Shown here in pieces: positions 1-5,525 of a stretch of DNA of 6,694 nucleotides (positions are counted from its first letter, which is position 1; each line of letters begins with the position of its first letter). A model generated the notes under the pieces. That model ran no database searches. It saw nothing but the letters and a program-made list of their open reading frames with translations, and had not been told where the DNA came from. Where the stretch lies: the NCBI GenBank assembly GCA_029549705.1, contig JAKPIR010000221.1, positions 1 to 6,694 on the forward strand. Direction: 5' to 3'. Origin of the DNA: Pseudomonadota bacterium. GTDB lineage: Bacteria > Pseudomonadota > Gammaproteobacteria > Burkholderiales > Methylophilaceae. Position numbers and translations under genes: made by a program.

Positions 1-677
1 ATATCATGGCTCACCTCGCCCAACTTTTCTCGATACTGTGTTGCCGTAACCATATTAAGACCTGCAGTCACGTAGTTGTATTGACCGACCTCATTGAGCT
101 CAAGCAATTGGCCGTTAATCGTGAGCCTTTTATTTTGATACCTAATTTTATCGCCCGGCAACCCTACCACGCGTTTAATGTAGTCAATTGAGGGGTCTGG
201 TGGATAATGAAACACAAAAACATCACCACGTTTTGGATGATTCACTTCAATAAAAGTATTATTCAGCACTGGCACACGTAAGCCATAATGAAATTTATTT
301 ACCAGAATAAAATCCCCTGCCAAAAGAGTAGGCATCATCGAACCTGATGGGATTTTAAAAGGCTCCACAATAAAAGAGCGCACCAGAAATACCACCAAAA
401 TCACTGGGAAAAAACTTCTGGCGTACTCAACCACTTCAGGGTATTCGCTGGCTTTTTCACGCTTTGCTTTAAAGAATAAACTATCCACCAGCCAAATAAC
501 CCCTGTTAACACCAACATCAACAGCATGAATAAGGCAAATGGGATAATGCTGGTTGCAGTAAGCAACAACCCCAACAAAGCTGCCACTGAAAACAAAAAC
601 AAGCCCACGGTGAGTTTGCGCTGTATCAGTAAGATTAAGCAAAAAAGCATTAACCCTATTACCAAATAAACAATCAT
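1..677 (-). CDS. lepB: Signal peptidase I (LepB), 3' end cut by the window edge
   Basis: Leader peptidase of the inner membrane; it cuts signal peptides from proteins exported by Sec or Tat. I translated 225 codons by hand from ATG at 677; the frame runs open off the window start, so the C-terminal part (box E region) is missing. The catalytic serine is S113 in IPSGSMMPTL, followed by GDFILVNKF. The general-base lysine is K168 in DYIKRVVGLPGD. Together these are the Ser/Lys dyad of family S26. The N-terminus is unusually hydrophobic, with stretches near 1-18, 22-41, 45-65 and 89-104, against two membrane segments in E. coli LepB. An alternative start at M51 would give the more usual layout but has no visible ribosome binding site. 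The start at 677 lies 25 bases after the lepA stop, with a distant AGGG upstream, and the gene is probably co-transcribed with lepA. Identity is firm; the exact start is less so. Confidence 0.95.
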   Translation of the reverse strand, partial: MIVYLVIGLMLFCLILLIQRKLTVGLFLFSVAALLGLLLTATSIIPFALFMLLMLVLTGVIWLVDSLFFKAKREKASEYPEVVEYARSFFPVILVVFLVRSFIVEPFKIPSGSMMPTLLAGDFILVNKFHYGLRVPVLNNTFIEVNHPKRGDVFVFHYPPDPSIDYIKRVVGLPGDKIRYQNKRLTINGQLLELNEVGQYNYVTAGLNMVTATQYREKLGEVSHD

Positions 678-702
678 TTGTGTTTAACCCTATCTTTCTA
701 AA

Positions 703-2496
703 TTATTTATCTTCAACACGTAAAATCGCCAAAAACGCTTCTTGCGGAATCTCGACATTTCCCACTTGCTTCATGCGTTTTTTACCTTCTTTTTGTTTAT
801 CGAGCAGTTTACGCTTACGTGAAACGTCACCGCCATAACATTTTGCAATCACATTTTTGCGCATGGCTTTTACCGTCTCGCGCGCGATGATATTTGCGCC
901 AATAGAAGCCTGAATCGCCACGTCAAACATTTGGCGTGGAATCAATTCACGCATTTTAGCGGCCACTTCACGACCACGATGCACACTGTTGCTACGATGC
1001 ACAATCATACTGAGCGCATCCACTTTCTCGCCATTCACCATAATATCAAGCTTCACCAAATCTGCGGCACGGAATTCCAAAAACTCGTAATCCATTGAAG
1101 CATAGCCACGTGATACGGACTTTAATTTATCAAAAAAATCCAGCACCACTTCGTTGAGCGGGATTTCATAGCTCAACATGACCTGCCGCCCCATGTACTG
1201 CATGTTTTTTTGGATGCCGCGCTTGTTATTGCACAGCGTCATCACTGGGCCGACATAATCTTGCGGCATCAGCAAATTCACCACAATAATCGGCTCGCGC
1301 GTTTCTTCCACACGTGACGGCTCAGGAAGGCGGGATGGGTTTTCAATTTGCACCACTGAGCCATCTTTAAGCAATAACTCATACACCACAGTGGGCGCGG
1401 TGGTGATTAAATCCATGTCATATTCGCGCTCTAGGCGTTCTTGCACAATTTCCATGTGCAGCAAACCTAAAAAGCCGCATCTAAAGCCAAAACCCAACGC
1501 CGTTGAATTTTCCGCTTCAAACAAAAGTGAAGCATCATTCAGACTCAGTTTTTCAAGTGCGGTGCGTAAGGCTTCAAACTGGTTAGATTCTGTAGGGTAC
1601 AAGCCCGCAAACACTTGCGGCTTCACTTCTTTAAAGCCTGCAAGCGGCTCACTCGCTAGTTTGTTGGCCAAAGTCACGGTATCGCCCACTTTTGCGCTGG
1701 CTAACTCTTTAATGCCTGCAATCACAAAGCCTACTTCACCTGCTGAAAGTGATGTTTTTTGCAGAGATTTTGGTGTAAACACGCCCACTTGCTCGCATAA
1801 AAAATCGCTATGCGTCGCCATTAAGCGAATTTTATCTTTTGGTTTGAGTACGCCGTCAACCACACGCACCAACATCACCACACCAACGTAATTATCAAAC
1901 CAGGCATCGATGACTAAAGCCTTGAGAGGGCCATCAACATTACCGACAGGCGGTGGTACTTTTTTAATCACCGCTTCTAACACATCACGGACGCCTAGGC
2001 CCGTTTTTGCTGAACACAATACGGCATCGCTCGCATCCACGCCAATCACGTCTTCAATCTCTTGTTTCACGCGCTCCGGGTCGGCCGATGGTAAATCAAT
2101 TTTATTCAGCACTGCCGTGACTTCTACACCTAAATCCAGCGCGGTGTAGCAATTGGCCACACTTTGCGCTTCAACACCTTGTGAGGCATCCACCACCAGC
2201 AGCGCACCCTCACAGGCAGAAAGTGAGCGTGAAACCTCATAACTAAAATCCACATGACCCGGCGTATCAATCAGATTTAACTGGTAGATTTGACCATCAT
2301 CAGCCTTATATTGCAAAGCCGCCGTTTGAGCTTTAATGGTAATCCCGCGCTCGCGCTCAATATCCATTGAATCAAGCACTTGCGCTTCCATTTCACGGTC
2401 CGCCAAACCGCCACACATATGAATAATGCGGTCAGCTAGTGTGGATTTACCATGGTCAATGTGCGCGATGATAGAAAAATTACGAATGTTTTTCAT
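703..2496 (-). CDS. lepA: Elongation factor 4 (LepA), ribosomal translation GTPase
   Basis: LepA/EF4 is a GTPase that binds the ribosome and has been linked to back-translocation, to initiation and to 30S assembly. The 597 residues match the usual family length, so the gene looks intact. GTP-binding motifs are in order: G1 AHIDHGKST (11-19), switch I RGITIKAQ (50-57), G3 DTPGH (77-81) with catalytic H81, G4 NKID (131-134) and G5 SAK (162-164). The EF-G-like domains follow. The LepA-specific C-terminal domain, rich in Lys/Arg (RKRKLLDKQKEGKKRMKQ), ends the protein and contacts the tRNA/A-site region in known structures. The start at 2496 gives the standard N-terminus MKNIRNFSIIAHIDHGKS. The upstream AAAAAAAGACC is only a weak Shine-Dalgarno sequence. 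lepB follows after 25 bases, as in many proteobacteria. A candidate promoter (2582-2610) and a leader hairpin (2527-2546) lie upstream. Confidence 0.98.
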   Translation of the reverse strand: MKNIRNFSIIAHIDHGKSTLADRIIHMCGGLADREMEAQVLDSMDIERERGITIKAQTAALQYKADDGQIYQLNLIDTPGHVDFSYEVSRSLSACEGALLVVDASQGVEAQSVANCYTALDLGVEVTAVLNKIDLPSADPERVKQEIEDVIGVDASDAVLCSAKTGLGVRDVLEAVIKKVPPPVGNVDGPLKALVIDAWFDNYVGVVMLVRVVDGVLKPKDKIRLMATHSDFLCEQVGVFTPKSLQKTSLSAGEVGFVIAGIKELASAKVGDTVTLANKLASEPLAGFKEVKPQVFAGLYPTESNQFEALRTALEKLSLNDASLLFEAENSTALGFGFRCGFLGLLHMEIVQERLEREYDMDLITTAPTVVYELLLKDGSVVQIENPSRLPEPSRVEETREPIIVVNLLMPQDYVGPVMTLCNNKRGIQKNMQYMGRQVMLSYEIPLNEVVLDFFDKLKSVSRGYASMDYEFLEFRAADLVKLDIMVNGEKVDALSMIVHRSNSVHRGREVAAKMRELIPRQMFDVAIQASIGANIIARETVKAMRKNVIAKCYGGDVSRKRKLLDKQKEGKKRMKQVGNVEIPQEAFLAILRVEDK

Positions 2497-2526
2497 AAGG
2501 TCTTTTTTTAAGCTTTACAAACAAAT

Positions 2527-2546
2527 AAGGCGCCATTCAGCGCCCT
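2527..2546 (-). terminator. GC-rich hairpin before lepA: possible terminator or leader structure
   Basis: Read on the minus strand, AGGGCGC and GCGCCTT can form a 7-bp stem with one G-T pair around the loop TGAATG. The sequence TTATTTGTTTG follows. This resembles a weak intrinsic terminator that could end the tRNA-Val transcript. It lies, however, between the candidate lepA promoter and the lepA start, about 30 bases before the ATG. If that promoter is used, the hairpin sits in the lepA 5' leader and could act as an attenuator or stabilising structure. The T tract is interrupted, which keeps confidence low. Confidence 0.4.
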
Positions 2547-2581
2547 TCACAATAGCCGTGATTTTACTACAACAGCTTGAT

Positions 2582-2610
2582 TTTTTACCAATTATTTCGC
2601 AAATTATCAA
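2582..2610 (-). promoter_or_regulatory. Candidate sigma70-type promoter for lepA-lepB
   Basis: On the minus strand a -35-like TTGATA (2605-2610) is separated by 17 bases from a -10-like TAAAAA (2582-2587). It lies about 85 bases upstream of the lepA start with no other gene between. The region is AT-rich and several weaker pairs exist, including TTGGTA with TAAAAT at 19-base spacing, so the exact promoter is uncertain. An inverted repeat, TATCA-AGA-TGATA (2605-2617), overlaps the -35 element. Confidence 0.35.
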
Positions 2611-2620
2611 GATGATACAA

Positions 2621-2773
2621 TTAGCCTGAAGGGTCAGAAAAACGCGTATCGCTTACTTGAAAGACTTGGTCAAAAAAATTGCATTTCATCGCAAAAAATT
2701 CACTAACCTTTTTAGCATGGCTGCAAGCCTTATAAACAAAGGCTTCCAGAGCATCTTTTTTTGCTCGGCGCAT
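2621..2773 (-). CDS. Possible small protein of 50 residues, unrecognised
   Basis: A 50-codon ORF begins MRRAKKDALEAF and ends with FSDPSG before TAA. It is Lys/Arg-rich at the N-terminus and Phe-rich in the middle, with two cysteines. I recognise no family, signal peptide or membrane segment. Its codons mostly follow the purine-first pattern of real genes and look like those of neighbouring genes, which is the only argument for it. Against it, the ATG at 2773 has no Shine-Dalgarno sequence, the ORF would need transcription reading past the tRNA or a promoter I cannot see, and part of it forms a hairpin (2725-2745). The same frame stays open upstream through the tRNA, which is clearly not coding. 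Chance is a real alternative. Confidence 0.15.
   Translation of the reverse strand: MRRAKKDALEAFVYKACSHAKKVSEFFAMKCNFFDQVFQVSDTRFSDPSG
2725..2745. repeat. Perfect 7-bp inverted repeat downstream of tRNA-Val
   Basis: AAGCCTT and AAGGCTT flank the 7-base loop ATAAACA, making a perfect stem. In the plus direction a run of seven T (2755 onward) follows after about ten bases, which is too far for a normal intrinsic terminator. In the minus direction no T run follows. It could be a processing or stability hairpin in the tRNA 3' trailer, or chance. Confidence 0.3.
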
Positions 2774-2828
2774 TTTTAATGAATGAACAGACTGAAAATG
2801 CAGTGAAGAAATAGAGGAAACAATATAC

Positions 2829-2905
2829 TGGTAGGCAGTAGCAGACTCGAACTGCTGACCTCTTGGATGTCGACCAAGCGCTCTAACCAACTGAGCTAAC
2901 CGCCT
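2829..2905 (-). tRNA. tRNA-Val, anticodon GAC, CCA encoded
   Basis: The 77-base sequence folds as a full cloverleaf by hand. The acceptor stem is AGGCGGT/ACTGCCT with one G-T pair, followed by T8 and A9. The D stem is GCTC/GAGC with loop AGTTGGTTA. The anticodon stem CTTGG/CCAAG closes a 7-base loop TCGACAT. The variable loop is AGGTC, the T stem AGCAG/CTGCT has loop TTCGAGT, and the gene ends with A73 and an encoded CCA. The anticodon is GAC, reading GUC and GUU valine codons. A35, C36, A73 and the G3-C70 pair agree with known bacterial valine identity elements. Position 33, normally U in bacterial tRNAs, is C here. A strong promoter lies just upstream and the 5' leader should be only about a dozen bases. 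Confidence 0.95.
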
Positions 2906-2923
2906 ATTTTTGAACGAGGCCGA

Positions 2924-2952
2924 ATTCTAGCGCATTCGCTTTCTCTAAGCAA
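2924..2952 (-). promoter_or_regulatory. Sigma70-type promoter of tRNA-Val
   Basis: On the minus strand -35 TTGCTT (2947-2952) and -10 TAGAAT (2924-2929) are exactly 17 bases apart. The GC-rich stretch TCGGCC follows the -10 element. A GC-rich discriminator of this kind is typical of stable-RNA promoters under stringent control, so ppGpp repression is a reasonable inference. Expected initiation is around 2917, about 12 bases before the mature tRNA 5' end. The -35 box lies close to the start region of the divergent oxygenase gene. Confidence 0.75.
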
Positions 2953-2985
2953 ATAGAATCCTATTCGATGGACTTTTATATGCGT

Positions 2986-2991
2986 TACAAT
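2986..2991 (+). promoter_or_regulatory. Candidate -10 element for the oxygenase gene
   Basis: TACAAT matches the -10 consensus at five of six positions. The corresponding -35 region, TTCGAT at 2964-2969 with 16-base spacing, is poor. Initiation here would fall near 2998, just before the Shine-Dalgarno-like AGAGA (3002-3006). It would also exclude the earlier ATG codons at 2968 and 2980 as translation starts. Confidence 0.35.
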
Positions 2992-3012
2992 CTGTTTTTA
3001 CAGAGAAAAAAT

Positions 3013-3654
3013 ATGTTGCATAGCGTCACTACAGAACAATACGAATCCCTGCTTGATCAACTTGCTACGCATGGTTATGCAATACTGCCCCATTTCATTC
3101 CAAACAGTTTAGTGCGCCAATTAGCCCAGCGGGCCAAAAGCCTTCAAAGGGCTGGAGTCCTTCGTGATGCCAGTGTCGGCAAACACATACTTTTGAATAC
3201 CGCCATACGGGGTGACAGCACTTATTGGCTTGATGAAAATAGTCCTCATGTTGCCGAACATGATTACTTTACCCTGATGAACTCGGTGAAAAACCAAATA
3301 AACCGTGCGCTCTACCTTGGACTTGATACGCTTGAGAGTCATTTTGCACTATATCCGATAGGCAGCTTCTACAAAACGCATTTGGATCAGTTTCAAACCG
3401 ACATCTATAAACATGATGACTTACGCAAACTGAGCTGCATTATTTATTTAAATGAGGATTGGCACCCTGATGACGGCGGGGAACTAAGAGTTTATTCAGA
3501 TTTTGAACGTGGTCAGTTCGTTGATATATCTCCTGCAGGTGGCACTTTAGTCGCATTTTTGTCTGAGCAGTTCTACCATGAGGTGTTGCCAGCTAAACGT
3601 GAGCGCTTGAGCCTAACCGGCTGGTTTAAAACGCGCGCTAATACTTTACTGTAA
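3013..3654 (+). CDS. 2-oxoglutarate/Fe(II) oxygenase, EGL-9/PHD (SM-20) type
   Basis: Predicted cytoplasmic non-haem iron dioxygenase that couples 2-oxoglutarate decarboxylation to hydroxylation, probably of a prolyl residue in a protein. With the start at 3013 it has 213 residues. The double-stranded beta-helix core carries Fe ligands H123 and D125 (FYKTHLDQF) and H189 (FYHEVLP). R198 (RERLSLTGWF) would bind the 2-oxoglutarate C5 carboxylate. LSCIIYLNEDW and DDGGELRVY between them are typical of the SM-20/EGL-9 group, whose Pseudomonas member PPHD hydroxylates EF-Tu. I chose ATG 3013 because AGAGA (3002-3006) sits at good spacing; ATG 2968 adds 15 residues but has no ribosome binding site. 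The gene stands alone, divergent from the tRNA, and its last 9 bases overlap the converging transglycosylase gene. The fold and chemistry are firm; the substrate is inferred. Confidence 0.9.
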   Translation: MLHSVTTEQYESLLDQLATHGYAILPHFIPNSLVRQLAQRAKSLQRAGVLRDASVGKHILLNTAIRGDSTYWLDENSPHVAEHDYFTLMNSVKNQINRALYLGLDTLESHFALYPIGSFYKTHLDQFQTDIYKHDDLRKLSCIIYLNEDWHPDDGGELRVYSDFERGQFVDISPAGGTLVAFLSEQFYHEVLPAKRERLSLTGWFKTRANTLL

Positions 3655-4896
3655 TTCTGAAGTGAGTGTGCCCTGATGCTGGCTCATGAGCAGACGGTAT
3701 AAACTGGGGCTCGCAAACCCATCTTGCGCTAACTGTTGCGATGCCTGGTACTCTCTAATTGCGGATTGCGTTTTCAGGCCAGGAAAACCGTCCGGTTCCC
3801 CACAATCGTATCCCAGACGATTCAATTGGGTTTGTAGCGCCCAAAGTTGATTGTAGCTGAGTGCGCCTTTTTCAGCCGCAACACCCCCTACAACAGGCAA
3901 ATCACCATTGAATTGATTCGCCAAATGATTCACTGATAACGCGTAATTGACTGACTTATTCCAATCCATGATTGCATCAAAATTACTGAACACCATAAAG
4001 GCAGGGCCTTGCCAGCCTTGGGGCAGCAAAATTGCAGCATTGTCTTGCTTTGGCAACGGCTTGTTATTCAGGGTTACGACGCCTAGTTGCGCCCATTCAT
4101 CAGACGTTTTTCGCGTATTCAACTGCGCGAGCTGATACGCAAAGTCTTGCGGCAACTTAATCTCTAATGCCGAGACTTCATTTTTGCGCCATCCCACCTG
4201 AGAAAGATAATTCGCAGCTGAAGCAAAAGCATCTTCCAATGAAGTTAATACATTAATGCGTCCATCATAGTCCGCATCAACGCCATAAAGCATCAATGTG
4301 GAGGGCATAAATTGCATATGACCCATGGCGCCTGCCCACGAACCTCGCATGGCCGAAACGTGTTGATGTCCAGCATCCACAATACGCATAACATCCATGA
4401 GTTGCGTCCTAAAAAATGCACTGCGCCTTCCTTCGTAAGCAAGCGTCATGAGTGCCGAAGGCAGACCAAAATTACCTTTATTTTTACCGTAATTCGTCTC
4501 CATGCCCCAAAACGCGACCAATATTTCTTTAGGCACGCCATATTGCGCCTCAACCTTTGCCAATAACGCAGCATTTTGCTGCAACATCAGTCTGCCTTGG
4601 GCAATTTGCTGCGCATTCACACGCGTATCAAGATAAGTTAAAAAGGGTGAAATGAATTCAGGCTGGGAGCGGTCAAGCACAATGACTCGCGGCAAAAATT
4701 TTGCATGTTTAAACGTGGCCTCAATCGTTTGCTCTGAAATTTGATTTGCGCGTGCTTCATTTTTAAGCGCAATTAACCAATCGCTTGAGATAGCGTTATG
4801 ATCTTCGGCAGATGTACTGAAACTATAGAATATCAGTGATATTACAAAGAGGCGTTTGGTGCAAAATGCGATAAGTTTACGGTTAATATAAAGCAT
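3646..4896 (-). CDS. mltB: Lytic murein transglycosylase, MltB family, with peptidoglycan-binding domain
   Basis: Periplasmic enzyme that cleaves the MurNAc-GlcNAc bond of peptidoglycan, leaving 1,6-anhydroMurNAc ends. From ATG 4896 it has 416 residues. The signal peptide is a Lys/Arg-containing start, hydrophobic LFVISLIFY and cleavage after STSA near residue 30. There is no lipobox cysteine, so it should be soluble or peptidoglycan-bound, unlike lipoprotein MltB of E. coli. The catalytic domain has E133 in FWGMETNYG and the WAGAMGHMQFMPS signature (187-199), then DADYDGRIN (208-216), resembling the EF-hand-like loop of this family. A peptidoglycan-binding type 1 domain fills about 348-405. 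This layout fits the MltB_2 subfamily. The frame is open back to ATG 4977, but that start would overlap the upstream Nudix gene and bury the signal peptide; ATG 4908 is also possible. GGA lies 3 bases before ATG 4896. It is probably the last gene of the ypfJ-nudF-mltB unit. Confidence 0.92.
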   Translation of the reverse strand: MLYINRKLIAFCTKRLFVISLIFYSFSTSAEDHNAISSDWLIALKNEARANQISEQTIEATFKHAKFLPRVIVLDRSQPEFISPFLTYLDTRVNAQQIAQGRLMLQQNAALLAKVEAQYGVPKEILVAFWGMETNYGKNKGNFGLPSALMTLAYEGRRSAFFRTQLMDVMRIVDAGHQHVSAMRGSWAGAMGHMQFMPSTLMLYGVDADYDGRINVLTSLEDAFASAANYLSQVGWRKNEVSALEIKLPQDFAYQLAQLNTRKTSDEWAQLGVVTLNNKPLPKQDNAAILLPQGWQGPAFMVFSNFDAIMDWNKSVNYALSVNHLANQFNGDLPVVGGVAAEKGALSYNQLWALQTQLNRLGYDCGEPDGFPGLKTQSAIREYQASQQLAQDGFASPSLYRLLMSQHQGTLTSELQ

Positions 4897-4945
4897 ACAT
4901 CCAGTCATGCGTTTTAGTAAATAAATGGCACCATTGAACAGACAA

Positions 4946-5503
4946 TCAGGGCATGTTCGCCAAATATTTTTCTGCAAAATAGAGCGCTACAATGGTTTTT
5001 CCATCGGTAATTTCACCGTTTAGAATCATTGAAATACATTCTTCAAAAGGGATATCAAATACTTCTAAAGTCTCATCCTCATCACGGCGATGCTGGCCTG
5101 CCACTAATTCTTGCGCCAAATAAATATGAATCACTTCATTTGAATAACCAATGCATGGATGCTGATAACCTAAACGCACCCAGTCATGAGCCGTATAACC
5201 TGTTTCTTCCAGCAACTCTCGCTGGCCAGTTGTCAGAACGTGTTCATTCGCATCTATTTTACCCGCTGGCAATTCAATAAATACCTGATGTAACGGGTAA
5301 CGGAATTGTTTTTCAAGAATGACATTGCCATTGGGTAAAATTGGTACGACCACGACTGCACCTGGGTGAATCACATATTCACGCTGGCTTATATGACCGT
5401 TCGGCAGTTTTACCTGATCACGCTTAACGGTCAGCATCCCGCCAGAGGCAATCGTTTCAGAGCTGATTTGATGCTCAGTTAAATCTACAGATTTTGACAT
5501 CAT
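4946..5503 (-). CDS. nudF: Nudix hydrolase, ADP-ribose pyrophosphatase type (NudF-like)
   Basis: Cytoplasmic enzyme predicted to split ADP-ribose into AMP and ribose 5-phosphate with Mg2+, clearing free ADP-ribose from NAD turnover. The 185 residues fit the family. A complete Nudix box runs from G81 to Y103: G81, E87, then R95-E96 and EETGY, matching GX5EX7REUXEEXGU. ELPAGKID just before and within it and QFRYP (66-70) are typical of ADP-ribose pyrophosphatases rather than other Nudix enzymes. Two consecutive ATG codons (5503 and 5500) compete as the start, with only a weak GGTTTG upstream. It starts 22 bases after the metallopeptidase gene and is followed by mltB after about 49 bases, so co-transcription is likely. 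Substrate preference within the Nudix superfamily is inferred from motifs. Confidence 0.92.
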   Translation of the reverse strand: MMSKSVDLTEHQISSETIASGGMLTVKRDQVKLPNGHISQREYVIHPGAVVVVPILPNGNVILEKQFRYPLHQVFIELPAGKIDANEHVLTTGQRELLEETGYTAHDWVRLGYQHPCIGYSNEVIHIYLAQELVAGQHRRDEDETLEVFDIPFEECISMILNGEITDGKTIVALYFAEKYLANMP

Positions 5504-5525
5504 TCAAACCAGCAAAAGATAGTGT

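Larger units (their letters stand above)
2497..2828. other. Intergenic region between lepA and tRNA-Val
   Basis: About 330 bases without a securely identified gene. Moving away from lepA, it holds a GC-rich hairpin (2527-2546), a candidate lepA promoter (2582-2610), a 13-base inverted repeat (2605-2617), a 50-codon minus-strand ORF of doubtful reality (2621-2773) and a second hairpin (2725-2745). The sequence is AT-rich with several A or T runs. I see no copy of the tRNA 3' end in it, and so no sign of an integration attachment site, and no recognisable riboswitch or integrase remnant. Confidence 0.6.

Noticed and set aside
1391..1891. 166-codon plus-strand ORF inside lepA
   Set aside because: It lies fully antisense to the intact, strongly conserved lepA frame. 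It has Ser/Thr-rich low-complexity content typical of a shadow frame and no ribosome binding site that I see.
2621..2890. 89-codon minus-strand ORF covering part of the tRNA
   Set aside because: Its first 20 or so codons are tRNA-Val sequence, so the long version cannot be a real gene. Only the 2621-2773 part is kept, as a low-confidence possibility.
2829..2905. tRNA gene as an integration site for a mobile element
   Set aside because: I found no integrase, no repeat of the tRNA 3' end nearby, and no change in gene character on either side.
2968..3012. Earlier start for the oxygenase at 2968
   Set aside because: No ribosome binding site precedes it, it lies upstream of the likely -10 element, and the added 15 residues do not look like part of the fold.
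4897..4977. N-terminal extension of the transglycosylase to 4977
   Set aside because: It would overlap the Nudix coding region and place 27 residues before a clear signal peptide.
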